Of a DNA stretch of 64,000 nt, positions 32,901 through 44,100 are shown one piece after another. Source of the DNA: Taeniopygia guttata (Eukaryota; Chordata; Aves; Passeriformes; Estrildidae); assembly GCF_048771995.1 (NCBI RefSeq), contig NC_133030.1, forward strand, positions 13,966,001 to 14,030,000, read 5' to 3'. Numbering within the stretch: the first letter of the stretch is position 1; each line of letters begins with the position of its first letter. Under the pieces are notes generated by a model. That model saw only the letters and a list, made by a program, of their open reading frames with translations, had not been told where the DNA came from and searched no databases. Made by a program: the position numbers and the translations under genes.

Positions 32901-34404
32901 AACCTCTCAATTTCAGCTCATCACACACAAAGAGCTGAGCCCACACTCCTTACGCAGTAGCAACATCCCAAATCCAGTTTGGCCTGGTTTTGTCTGGGAT
33001 AGGGCAAGCTTTCCTCCTAGTAGTTGGCAGAGTGCTGTGTTTTGGATTTAGTAGGAGCACAGTGCCGATAACAAACTGATGTTTTGGTTATTGCTGAGTA
33101 GTGCTCACCCTAAGCCAAGGACTGTTTTCATGCTCTGCCAGTGGGGAGGTGCAGAAAGTGCCAGGAGGGAGCAGGGCTGTGACAACTGACCCAAACTAGC
33201 CAAAAGGAAATTCCATCCCATAGAATGTCATGTATATTAACAGGGAGAGTTGTCTGGGGATTGCCTGGGCAATGGTCAGTGAGTGGTGAGCAATTGTATT
33301 GTGCATTATGTGTTCTTCTCAGGTTTTATTTCTCTGTCCTCTCTTCATCACAATTGTTACTGTTATTACTGTTGGTAATATTATATTTTTCTTTGTTTCA
33401 GTCAATAAACTGTTCTTATCTCAACCCACGAGTTTTATTTTCTCCAGATTCTCCTCCCCATCCTGCCAGGGGAGGTGGGCAGGGAGGGAGTGAGCTGTAT
33501 GGTACTAAGTTGCTGGTGGGGTTAAATCACAGCAGCAAGACTAAATTCAAAACAAACACAGGACACAAGGCATCTCTTCACTCGAGATTCAAACTCTCCC
33601 TTATTTCCAGCACCCAGAACTGGATATCAGCCAGCACGAGAGGCTCAATAACAACATGTCATAAGGCCATTTCCCAGCAGAGGTACTGAGTACAGAGCAC
33701 TGGAAACATTCCTTACCTTGTGAAACAATGTGTTTTGTGATGCCACCTGACATTTCTGCCCCTCTAGCCATACTGTGTTTGCACCATGAAATGGGGAAAA
33801 CTTCTGCTAAAATCTGCACCGAGCTACTGGTGCCGTCTATAGAAAGTGCGGATAGTGGTGATGCTGAATGCCTCAAATGTTCTCACCTCGGCCGGCACCC
33901 CAGGCTCACTGGCTATACAATGAGCAAACCCTGAAGCCTCATTTTTGCAGTAGAAGTGGTGAGGCCTCTGGCAGGCACATTCCCCTCACCTCGCATTCCT
34001 CTGAGACTCCTCGCATCAAATTCACAATCGAAGCGAACGCTGCATTGAGGCGTTCCCGGTCTCGGTCCTGCAACGAGAGACATTCCTGGTCATTCCGCCC
34101 GCCGCTTAGAGCCCGAGGGTGGTGGGGCACCGAGCCACGGAGCCCTGGGCGCCGTCTCGGGGGCACCGGGCGGGGCGGGTAGCTGAGCCCCGAACGGAGA
34201 TGTGTTTCCGTGCATGTCCATCGCTATCTGTATCTGTGTGTGCGGGCCCGCGGGTGCGCGCACGGCACTGACCGGGGCCGCGCCCGCCGCGCGCCGCCGC
34301 GCCCGCTCCAGCACGTCGCGCGCCATGCCCGCCGTGCGTCCCGCGCGCGCCGCCGCCATCCCGCCCCTGCCGCCGCCGCCGCACTGCGCACGCGCCGCCG
34401 CCAT
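29990..34404 (-). CDS. AKIP1: AKIP1, A-kinase-interacting protein 1 (5 coding exons)
   Basis: Minus-strand exons in transcript order are 34404-34273, 34067-33990, 31238-31128, 30818-30768 and 30133-29990. Every junction is phase 0 with AG acceptors; donors are GTGAGG, GTAAGT or GTAAGT-like, except the first, which is a weaker GTCAGT. The product is 171 residues from the first ATG; human has 210. Exon 1 carries MARDVLERARRRAA (human EVLERAKRRAV). Exon 2 carries DRDRERLNAAFASIVNLM and SEECE. Exon 3 has KHLCKYHGKSVERKM. The last exon, SKDFYIEVSPGIYSVTA then HTHVVNVSAGQSVDLTF, closely matches the conserved C-terminus. AKIP1 binds the PKA catalytic subunit through this end, promotes its nuclear retention and modulates p65, and is also reported in mitochondria. 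Three in-frame ATGs (34404, 34359, 34326) compete as the start. The middle is shorter than in human, which itself has exon-skipped isoforms. Confidence 0.9.
30134..30767 (-). other. AKIP1: AKIP1 intron 4
   Basis: Non-coding. It contains A-rich runs (about 30145-30170 and an 18-base A run near 30209), which on the minus strand form a long T-rich polypyrimidine tract before the last exon. Confidence 0.7.
32436..32535 (-). mobile_element. Short CR1 LINE fragment, minus orientation
   Basis: About 100 bases with the reverse-oriented CR1 3'-end pattern: 'agaataatttaggttggaag', 'gagtccaactgtaaacct' and 'ctgccaagtcactggtaa'. It is a heavily truncated, non-coding remnant. Confidence 0.75.
33038..33534 (+). 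mobile_element. Solo LTR of a songbird endogenous retrovirus (fossil)
   Basis: A stretch of about 497 bases reads like passerine ERV LTRs: TG start in 'tgttttggatttagtagg', middle 'gacaactgacccaaactagc', then 'gtggtgagcaattgtattgt', 'aactgttcttatctcaaccc' and a 3' end of the 'ggggttaaatcacagca' type. No internal region or partner LTR is in the window, so it is a lone LTR left by recombination. It lies in AKIP1 intron 2, antisense to the gene. Divergence from the remembered consensus suggests moderate age within songbird evolution. Confidence 0.75.
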
Positions 34405-35060
34405 CCCGCCCCGGCCCCGCCCTCAGCCCGGCCCGGCCGGGGGCACCAGAGCAGATCCCGCCGGGATGCGGCCCCGCGGAGGGCGCGGGTGGCCTTGTTT
34501 GTCCCTTACGCCCGCGCCCTGCCCTGCGGTAACGCAGGACAGACGCGTCCGGACGGGCATTCCCGGAAAGGGTCAGTGAGGTGCCCCCGGATGCCGCTCC
34601 CCGCATGTCGCCGCCTTGCGACAGCGGGGAAGAGCCCCTAAAAGCCGGAGGTGAGAGCCCCGCCGTGCTCCCTAGGGGGAAGCGGTGCTCCCTGCTGCCT
34701 TTTGGTTACCGTTCCGCGGCACGGGCTCCCGGTGCCGGTAGGGGGCGGTGGCCGGCCGAGTGCCGCGGCTGTGGGCGCCGGGCAGGGCTGCGCGCCCGCT
34801 CCCCCAGGGGCGGCGGGAGAGCCCGCGCGGCGCTTGGGCCTGCCAGCAGCGGTGGCCGAACCAGCCGGCTCTGTCCCGGGAGCAGCATTGGCCGAACCAG
34901 CCGGCTCTGTCCCGGGAGCAGCATTGGCCGAAGAAGCCGGTTCTCCCCGAGGGAGCCGGCTCTGTCCCGGGAGGGCAGCGCCAGGCTGCGGTCACCGCTC
35001 GCAGTCACCGCAGCGGCTTGGGAAGTGGCTGTGACTACGTGGGAGTAGAGCCCCTTCGAG
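34000..35060 (-). promoter_or_regulatory. AKIP1: AKIP1 CpG-island promoter
   Basis: A CpG-dense block spans AKIP1 exons 1-2 and about 650 bases upstream. An NRF1-like site, TGCGCACGCGC, is at 34385-34395. No TATA box is evident. Long open frames across this block on both strands are CpG-island artefacts. Confidence 0.65.
34854..34974. repeat. GC-rich 36-bp minisatellite upstream of AKIP1
   Basis: Two identical 36-base units (34854-34889 and 34890-34925, each starting GGCCGAACCAGCCGGCTCTG) are followed by a third, altered unit to about 34974 that again contains GCCGGCTCTGTCCCGGGAG. The array lies in the CpG island about 450-570 bases upstream of the AKIP1 start codon. Confidence 0.9.
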
Positions 35061-36480
35061 CCTTCGCCAAGCTCATGTGCACCGAGGTGACAGTAGTAAG
35101 GAAAAATAAGCATAAAAACTTTCTTTAAGTCCCATATGGCCAAGGATAACATGGAGACCCTGATCCTTCAAGTCCTTCATTCTTGTTGAGAGCTTTGCTA
35201 GCTGTAATGTCTTTGACAAGCAAGAAAAATAATCCTCTCCTAGTTTACATTTTGTTGTCACCCCCCAGTTGCTTAAGCAGAGCAGCAGCCAGCCCCCGCA
35301 ATAAACAAGCCCTTCACAGGCTGCTTGCTCATTAAGACATTGAAAGCCCCCATTCAGTGTTCAAATCCAGCTTAACTTTAAGTTTGGTCTCCTGTACTCC
35401 AAAGAAAATTTAGGCAAATTGCTGGAGTGCCTGAGATCTGGGGAACTGAATGCAACATAAAGTGAGGAGAAAAACAATGTTTGATAAAAGCAATGTTAGT
35501 GTGTTTGATGTGGTGGAGAAGCAGCCAGAACAGACTGCTTCCTGCATAATTGGAAGCTGAACATCTTTGCATCATGCTTGTTAGCAATGGTCTCCTGGAG
35601 AGGTGAGTGGGCTTGCTATGTTGCTGCTCTTGTGAAATAGGCTTGAAATAGATTCCTATGTAATTTCATAACACGCAGAGAAAACTGTGTTCATTTTTTA
35701 TTCCTGCCAGGTACTTGTAGCAGTAGCTTGTTGTTCAGGAGGTAAATTATTCCTGTTGTGTTGAAATTTAAACTCCCACCATTTTTTGATGTTTGGTGAC
35801 ACAGTTTTTACTCCTATTGCAGCTGAGTAAATACATCTGTCCCAAGAAGGCTGACAACTGAAATAGTTTTTGCTTTGAAACACACATTCACATCATAATC
35901 CAGATGAGAGTTACCCTTATTTCCTGTACATTCATTCTTTTGAAATATAATGGAGGTTTGTGAAATGCTGGGCATTTCCACCAGATTCCTCTTTGTGTGG
36001 GATGATAGATCAGAATATCTGAAGACAATGTATTTCATTTTACTGGTGAGGTGGCAAAAGCCAGGAATAGTTTATCCTGAGCACAATGAATTTCATTTTA
36101 CTGGTGAGGTGGCAAAAGCCAGGAATAGTTTATCCTGAGCACTTGTTTCTGGGCTCAGGGAAGTATCCTTGAGTAGGAAAGCTCGTAAACATTTGCCTGA
36201 TGCTGAACACTATTTTACTTCCATTTCAGTCAAAGGAAAGAAAGTCAGTAAGTGCTTAGAAGTTCCAGAAATGCGTAGTGCTGGAATTTGTATTTTAAAC
36301 TGCAGAATACACGCTGCTCTTTATTTTTCTTCTGTACCTAGAATAATTTGGTTAATCTATTGTGAAGTGACTTGTTTTATCAATGTCCACATAACACTTC
36401 AAGATCTAGGAGCACTCTCTGTATTTTGCAAAACTCATGGTCCTGCTAAGAGCTATCTTAGCCTCTTCTGTATTATTTTA
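35061..36480. other. Spacer between the AKIP1 and DENND2B CpG islands
   Basis: AT-rich unique sequence with no recognised exon. It contains the 58-bp tandem duplication described separately. Head-to-head promoters flank it on both sides, so it is an intergenic regulatory interval. Confidence 0.5.
36033..36142. repeat. 58-bp tandem duplication
   Basis: The segment beginning TTTCATTTTACTGGTGAGGT at 36033 repeats at 36091 with a period of 58 bases. The second copy runs to about 36142 with no mismatches over about 52 bases. The near identity points to a very recent duplication or a length polymorphism. Confidence 0.92.
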
Positions 36481-36989
36481 TATCAAACGTTTTGGGTGCG
36501 TTTCTCATCTGCCAAACCATCAGAAGCCGGTGTGCCTGGGAGGTGGCCTGCACAATGCTGTTGGTGGCCTGCACAGTGTTCCACGCAGGGACTTTCTTTA
36601 CCCCAGGGAACCCTGGCTGGGCCGTGCCAGCGAGCGGGACGCTCGGGCTGCCCAGGGAGCTGAGCATTCCACATTGCTGCCAGAAGCTGCTCCCGGGAGG
36701 CTGCATCCCAATCCAAGGAACCCGGCACGAAGTGCAGGGACACGCCGCTGCCTCCCTCGTCCTCCGCAGGTGCTGTTAGTGGAGCACTACCCCGCGGAGC
36801 TCGGAAAGGCCCGGGCGCTCCCTGGTTCGCAGCTCCCTGATCCTTATGGGAGCCATCTGCCCCGCGCCCGGCGCAGGAAGCGCGCCTCCCGCACTCCTCC
36901 TCCCTTCCGCTCTGCCCCGCAAGCGGCTCTGTCCCGAGAGGAGCCCAGCGCTCGGAGTGTTTTAAATAAAAGACCAAGCGGCATCGCCC

Positions 36990-37483
36990 CTCCGGGCTAG
37001 AGCGAGGAGGAAGGCTGTCAGTCGGGGGGCTCGGTCCTCTCCTCCTCTGCCCATCGCATCTCCCCGCGGACCAGCCGGCCCTGCCTCTCTTGCTCCCCTC
37101 CCTCACGCCCGTCCGGGACCCGGGTTTGGGGCTGGGGGAGGCGTTGCCCACCCCTCCGCGGGGCCGGGGCGAGTGCTGCCGGCGGGAGCGGCGGCTCGGC
37201 AGCCCGGGGCTGCAGCCCGGGCCGGGCTGCGCTGCGCTGGGGAGCAGGTTTCTTTGTTGGCTGCCGGGTGACTGGTTCCCATTAATCTCCCGCACTGGTC
37301 GTGGCCGTCTCCACTTCCTGCCTTTGCATACTTCTCTCTCCCTCGATCTCAGTCCCTTCCCACCCCCTTCCCTCCCCCCTTTCTTTCCCTCTTCCCAGCT
37401 TCTCCAAAAAAACTACAATCGCCCGGGCTGCGGGACGGGGGCTGCAGGCGGCCGGCGGAGGGAGCGCATCCCTGCGCACCTCG
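36990..37483 (+). other. DENND2B: Candidate DENND2B 5' non-coding exon
   Basis: A strong splice donor (TCG|GTAAGG) follows position 37483 within the CpG island. The sequence could be one first exon starting about 36990, or a short exon 37399-37483, because a long pyrimidine tract ending in CTTCCCAG at 37398 looks like a splice acceptor. No start codon here leads into a recognisable protein. DENND2B encodes a DENN-domain guanine-nucleotide exchange factor (Rab13 in human); its coding exons must lie beyond 64 kb. Confidence 0.4.
37320..37397 (+). repeat. Homopyrimidine-rich tract
   Basis: About 78 bases that are almost all C and T on the plus strand (for example CCCCCTTCCCTCCCCCCTTT). Such tracts can act as strong polypyrimidine tracts or adopt triplex-type structures. 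It directly precedes a CAG acceptor-like site. Confidence 0.75.
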
Positions 37484-38110
37484 GTAAGGGCCGGGGAGGC
37501 GCGCTGCCGGGCGGTGGTCGCCTCCGGGGACCCGGGCAGGGGAGCGGGGCTGGGGGGAGAAACGATTGCTCGTGCTCCGGGTGGCCGTCCCTGCGCGCCG
37601 AGAGCCTCCCGCGAGCGGGGCGGGCCGGGGATGCGCGGCGGCGGCAGCGGCGGGCGGCGGGGGCTCACCGGGAGCTGCGGCTCCCCGGACCGCGGAGCCC
37701 CCGCGGCAGCGGAGCCGCCAGAGGCCGTGCCGGTGCGGGTCGGCCCCGCAATCCTGGCGGGACCCTGCCCTGCCCTGCCCCGGGGGAGCGCAGATGGGCG
37801 GGGGTCCTGGCGCACGGGCGGAACGGGGACTCGGTTCTCCCGCGCTGGTGCCGCCGCCGTGCCGCGTGGGACGCTGCTTTTTGCGAGGGTGGCGAGGGCA
37901 GAAGCACCGAGGAGGGACAGAGCCCGCAGAGGGACAGAGCCCCCGGGACCACTTCGGTCGGACCGGGGTAACTCCAATCCGGCTGGGGAGCCAGCGCGCC
38001 GAGCGTGGAGCTCTGAGCTGGGGGAGACGGGGACCTGCGGCACTTCCCTTCCAATGCCCACTCGCATCGTCTGTCCAGCCGGCTGCGGTGTTTGCGTGCG
38101 TGCTGAAAAA

Positions 38111-41100
38111 TGTAGAGGAGCCATCTGGACTCCGGTGGAAGACTTTAGGATCCCAGGACAGATTTGGCTGAAGAGCTAAGGGAATTCTGCCGCAGTTCAC
38201 TTGGTGGGAAAATCAGATGTCCTGCTCTTGGCTTGGTACCAAACGTTTGCGTTACTAAGGTCACTGCAATCAAAGAGTAGCGGTTACATGCGAGAGAGCC
38301 TTCTTGTGTTTACTCCAGTTTTGTCACTCAAATGTACTTCGAATTTAGTAGTCAAGCTGAATGAAGCCGAGTGCATAGTATTACTGCATGGAGTATGTCA
38401 GTAGTAGTGTTTTTTACACTCTGCACTGACTTGGGGAATCGGTTTTCTTTCATTTTTATGGTGGTTAGTCAGACTTAACTTCAGGTATATATATTAAATA
38501 ATCTAATAAAATTGGAGTGATCCAAACCCATGGAAGATGAAGGATGAAACTGTTAGTTGTAGTCTGGTTTTTGATCATAGGATGAATTGAAGTGAGGTTG
38601 ATTTGACTTTAAGACTTAAGAATGTTTTGTTTATACATGATTAATTTATAGTTGGTGGATGAAAACTTCCATATAGTGGAAGGGTAAGTTAAGAGGGCAA
38701 AAGTAGGAGTATCATGCATTTAAGGTGAGGTTTGAGGAAACAATTTATATTTTAGGAGCACCAAAATTTAACTTACATTGTGGTGATCAGGTTATGCAGG
38801 TGACATAGTGGAAATCTGTTACCACATTGACATATAAGAGTAAGATTTATGGGTTTGACCATTCATTTCCCTCTTACTTTAAGATTTGTTATTTAAAATA
38901 AAATAACTAAATAAATAAAATAAAATGCAACACATTTATAGCAATGGTGATGACTTTATCGAGTTACTCAGGAGTGTAGTCAAACATCTTTTAAAGTTAG
39001 CTATAGTGCACTGGACTGACCGGACTGACGTGGAACTGTTACCTTGCTTCTGGGATGGAACCAGTATCCTCAAGAGTATGGAGTGAGGAAAGAGGCTTTT
39101 GGGACAGGTTGACAGGGATGGAGGTGCTGGGCTTCACTGGGGCATGAAAGACTGTCCTGCTCAGAGAAGGATGTGGCATGTGTTCTCCTCTTGTGTGCAG
39201 AAATAAGAGTCCTGGCCTGGCCTGGCTTTCTGCTGCTCCCTTCAGGGTGCTAAACTCCCCCAGCCAGCTTGTGTGGCGTAGTCACTGCCCTTCTGGCTCA
39301 GGGGGAGAGGTGCCTTCTGTCCTCTCCTACCCCTGCAGCATGTTTGTGCTGTGGCTGCCAGAATGTGCTCCAAGAAGCTTAGGATCAAGCATTGCTCTTT
39401 CCCTTTAAGCAAGTGCCTTCATGTACACTGCAGCTCTTTAAGGAGTGTGTGACCCCTTATTATTGGTGACCCTGTAAACCATTGTGTAATCTGTTGACTG
39501 TAACATACCATGCCAATTTATTCTTGGTTGGGAAGTCTTGCCAAGGACTTGATGGAATAGCATGATTTTGTCCACTTTATTGTTTTCATTGTGTTTCATA
39601 AACATCTAAGACCCTCTGGGAAGAATCACTGGGGCGGCTGGGCCTCCTTTTTTTAATTGCTGGTTAAATAAATGTTGCCAGTTAAAAAAAAAATTAAAGT
39701 GGTATGCAGGATCTCAGAATGCCTGGAACTGCTAAACACTCATGTTTAGGAAGCAGGACTATTTTTAGTGTAGGGGCATTTAAAGAAATGATACAAGCCC
39801 CTTGTGAAGAGGTCACTGTGAAGTACACTGAAGAGCCTGCTTTTAACTGGAAAGTAAACCCAAGTTTCCCACAGCTGAGTAAAGCAAAAGAACCAGATTC
39901 GTGCTTTTCCTGCTTAACTGAAGAGGGAAAGGATAGATTTTTTTTTGTTAGTCTACTGTAGTGGAAGTAAGGATGCCCAAATTCTTATCATATGACAACA
40001 AAAATGCTGGTCTTAATGACACCCTCACCTATCTGATTTTCTCCAGTGAGTGAGTATCTGCAATGGAGATGTAGGACTGAAAGGCATTTGACACTTTTGA
40101 AGAGGGGCTGGGAACTGGCAGTTGAGAATATGGTGTATCCCTTGGGAACTGTGTTTGTTGGAAGTCAAAAGTCCCTTGCATGAATCCATGGTCGCCATTC
40201 TTATCTATACTTAAAAGAACAGGGGTAAAAGTAGAGAAGAAAAGATCATGTGTGTTGAGAACTCCAAGTGATCTGGGCTCCTAAATCACTTCTGAATAGG
40301 GGACTGAGGTTGCCAAATAAATTACTGTGATTCCAGAGAAGTCTTTCCTCAGTTCATCTTCCTGAAAAATGGAAGTCCTGGCTTAAGAGAATGTGGTTTA
40401 GGTCAAAGTTACCACTGTGTGCCACAAGCATCATGTTGTCTATGAGGTCTTGAGTAATCTAGCTATGTTTAATGTAACCCAGGTTCCTGCAGTGCAGAAG
40501 ACCAACATCTGGACTGACAGACTTTCAATGTCTGAAATGATAGCAGAGCTGATTTTTGGTTCAAACATCATTGATGTCTTGTTTAGAATAAGTTTAGTTT
40601 AGATTATGAATTTGGGGGTTTTTCCTTTTTGGTTTTTCTATTTCTTTCTTTTCCAGTTGCTGAGTGCCATGTGTGTTAGTTTTGTCTGTGTGCTGTAAAG
40701 TGTGTGCAACTGTTGCTTTTCAGATTTTTTGGTCTGCAGTTGGGATTTAGTTGGCAGTGCAGACAGAGACAAGTTTGGGGAACTGAATCCAAATATTTAC
40801 ATTCTCAATTTGGCCTAGTTCTTGTGCTTGTAAACATTCTTAGTCAAATTGAACTTTGGTGCAGTTATGAGTGGCTTTGCCAAGCCTTGGAGAGTCACAC
40901 ACTATAAGACCTGAAATTCCCCCTTTTGGGAAGAGTTTTGGATATTTTTTGGGTGGACATACATCATTTGAGAGTTAGTGCTCATCATTTTTATCCCTTG
41001 TTCTACTGCAAAATCTTTTCCTGTTTGTTGGTTTTTTTTTCCATGTAGAAATGCCTCATGCTGATGAGCTGTGTCAAGTTAAATGTCATGGAGGAGAAGT

Positions 41101-44100
41101 CTGCCCACTTATGAGGTCCTGTGCAGATTCCCTAAATCCTGGTCTCCTATGCTGCTCTAGATCTCTGGCCCACTAGAGAGAGGCCATGGTGGAGATTCCC
41201 TTCTTTCTGTAGCTACCCTTTTCCTGGTCCTTGTTGTTTCATTGTGCAGAAGATTTTAAAACTGATTTGAGCAATGGGCTTCCTTATGGAGTTTCAGATT
41301 TAAATCCTCTTCTCATTCTTGTAGGCTTTGAGCAGCTGTCAGATTTTGCTAGAAACTTTTTATTCACTGAGGACTGAGCCTAAAAGATGAGGACTGAGCC
41401 TAAAAACTCCATAAGCAGTTGAACTTTCTGAAGTCAACACTACTACAAAGTGTAGAGATTGGGATCAGCTACTACATTAACACTTCATGGCCAACCCACC
41501 CTCTTGTGAGTGGATTGTGTGTTCCTGTTTGAGGCTGTTGCTGGTAGTCAGAGTTTGCAGTTAGGAGAGTTTAGTTGCAGAGAACTGGAGACTATTCTGG
41601 GACAGAGGTGACTGCAGTGAGTTACAGTGAAAGTTCTTACTCATCAGCTGAGGTCTGGAGCTTTGTGTTCTTAGCCAGCTGAGTCTGGCCTAATTTAGCT
41701 TAATCCACAGTGAACATGTTTAGAGTAATGTAACTTAGAGTGTATTCTCAGATAGTTAAGCTGTTCAGGGAAATGAATGGTCTAATTCCTACAGCCATTC
41801 CTACAGTGCTTTTGCTACATTCTGCTGTGAGTGTCTGACCTTGGAGATGTGCTTGGTAGGTTGAGGAATGCAGGACAAGAGTAGGTGTTCACTTTTAATG
41901 CCACCTTCGCCCCTTCTTTGAAGATATGTTTGGTGGAGCTGTGTCTGTAGGCTGAAAAGCTGTCAGCTGCTGCAGTGCAGTTGAGAATTCAGTGAACTTG
42001 TGCAAATGGAGAAGTCCTTAAGGACTCAGGAAAAACTCAGTGGGTTTCTGTCGGAAGTGCACCCTGTGTATGTTCACACACACAGGAACGGGATGTTATT
42101 CCAGTGTGAGTATATCTGTCTCCTAATTGCTCCTTAAAATGAAGATGTACGGATGCTTAATGTGTTAACATTTAGTGTTAGGACTGGTGCCAGGACAGGA
42201 AACCAGGTCTTTGAGTTGAAACTTTTAACATTATTCTCTAACTCCCACGTTATTAAAAACAGTCACTGCACAAAGTTTTAAAGCCATAATTCATTTTATC
42301 ATTTTAATGAGGTTGTCACACTGAATTGCTGGTTTGCATTTTTTTCCCTTAGGAAAAAGATTAGTTTTCTTCATGGGACACCCAGTCACAATCCTAGGGG
42401 ACAGATGCTAACTGACTAGCACTGTGCAGAGCACTCTGCTCAGCCTGCTGTTCCAAGTACTAGGGCAGAGACCAAAGATTTTGGGAGGGCTAGTCTGGAA
42501 GGTCTTGCAACCTTTCTTCAGCAAGGAGCAGATGTTTCAGACACTGACTCTGCTCATTGTTCTGGGAAGTCCTTCAAGTTAGGAGATGAATCTGTCTCTT
42601 GACATTTTTCCTTTCAACTTGAGGGAGTACAAATAGTTTTTGCAATATGGGGTGAAATTAATGAGGATTTCTAATGATTTTGATCCTTTGTCCTCGTGAA
42701 AACTCCTATCACTTGAAGTCATGGGAAGGGGCCTAGAATCATGTTTCTTTCTATGTGGGCACAAAGAGAAATGAGACATATTGACTGACTCACTGTGTGT
42801 GAAAGTGCTTCTCATTTAGGCTATAGGATTGTAATGATTGAAGTTTCCAGTTTGCCTCATATCTTAATCCTGGTTCTAGGCTCACAAAATCCAATTGTCC
42901 AGTGTTATTCAAATGAGCTTTATGAGCCAGGAATATTGTTTTATAGATATAGCAAATGAGTAAAGTGCAAAACCTTACCAAATAATCAGCAAGCTCTGAT
43001 TATTTCCGCTAAGAAGTTTCAAATCGAGCTGCAGTTCCATATCACAGCTTGTGCTTTTACTGCCTGCTACATCCCTGCTGTAATGTTAACTTAATCTTTG
43101 AGCAGAACACCACCTGTGCCACTCAAACTGCATAAGAAATAATTGACTTGAATGAAAGTTGAGATTTGGATAGGAAGGAGAAAAAAGGGATCATAAAGAA
43201 GAGGTGTAAAATCATCTGCACCTCCCTGAAGGCTATTTCTGAGGATTACTTACTTAACAGTCTCCAAAACCATTAACACAGCATTCAGTTCTCATCAATA
43301 CAATTCACGCAGCTTTAGGTTAGTGTGTGTATTTCTGGTGTTTTATGGATGTATCCACCAATATTTCTCCTGTGGAAATGAGTAAATATCTGGAATTATT
43401 TAATTGTACTAAAGGGAAAACAAGGACAAGCGCAGGGAGTTCATGTTGTCTCCTTCCTATCACCTGTCTTGTTTGAAAGCCTTTGGGACACTCAGGGGTA
43501 CTTGCAAGTTTTAATGGCACAGCCCTGGTTGCCTGGTTTTGTTATTACTCAGCCTCAGGGTATCTTGCAAGCATCCGTCCCTGCTTTCACAGGTGCTGAA
43601 CCTTAGCACTTCCCTTCCCAGTGCTAAGGATTGGTGCAGAGGTGTTTCCTACTGATTGGCCCAGTGTTCATTAGCCTCTGAAGCAGCACTACTCTTGCTG
43701 CTGTAGTTGTAAAGCAGCTGGCAGAGGAGCTGCTCTTGGTGTCCTTGGGCCTGGGAAGTGAAGGGGGATGTTGCTAGGTGGCAGAACTACCTTCTCATCT
43801 AGTGCCAAGGTGAGTTGGGGATAATTTTCTTTTGCCTGCTCTGCTTTTACTGTGGCTGCAAAACTTGGATAACACACGTAACTCTCTAGAAAAAATAAAT
43901 TCAGGAGAGGCAAGGGCTCTCAGACTCTTGCCATTTTATCTGTAAGCAAGGCTTCATCTAAATCCTTGTGCTTTGGGAAAGGTTTTCTGTTAGCTCCCAG
44001 GGAAGTGTTGTCTTTTCCTCAGTGTTCTGCTTTTCTTCTTTCTCCTTTTAGCCCTTAGCTTCCCTCAGAAAGCACTCCAAGCCCACCAGCTGGGCTGTAA

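Larger units (their letters stand above)
31239..33989 (-). other. AKIP1: AKIP1 intron 2 carrying repeats
   Basis: The largest AKIP1 intron (about 2.75 kb). It holds a CR1 fragment near 32.45 kb and a solo LTR at about 33.04-33.53 kb. The remaining sequence shows no exon that fits the phase-0 junction between exons 2 and 3. Confidence 0.65.
36600..38110 (+). promoter_or_regulatory. DENND2B: CpG-island promoter, probably of DENND2B (ST5)
   Basis: A 1.5-kb CpG-rich island with no recognisable coding sequence. A TATA-like TTTAAATAAAAG is at 36961-36972. The assignment to DENND2B rests on position: the next gene beyond AKIP1 in the human block is DENND2B, transcribed away from AKIP1. No DENND2B coding exon is in the window to confirm it. 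Confidence 0.5.

Noticed and set aside
33730-33876. Minus-strand segment encoding ILAEVFPISWCKHSMARG considered as an AKIP1 exon
   Set aside because: Only a few residues resemble human AKIP1 (TMAEF). Exon 2 at 33990-34067 joins exon 3 at 31238 in phase 0 and covers the same human segment better.
34106-35152. Open frames of 100-166 codons around the AKIP1 promoter
   Set aside because: These are CpG-island composition artefacts, and part of one is simply the translated 36-bp minisatellite.
36483-38200. Several overlapping long open frames (200-290 codons) on both strands
   Set aside because: They lie in a CpG island, overlap in several frames on both strands, have Arg/Pro/Gly/Ala-biased composition and no known domain. 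Open frames are expected by chance in GC-rich DNA with few stop codons.
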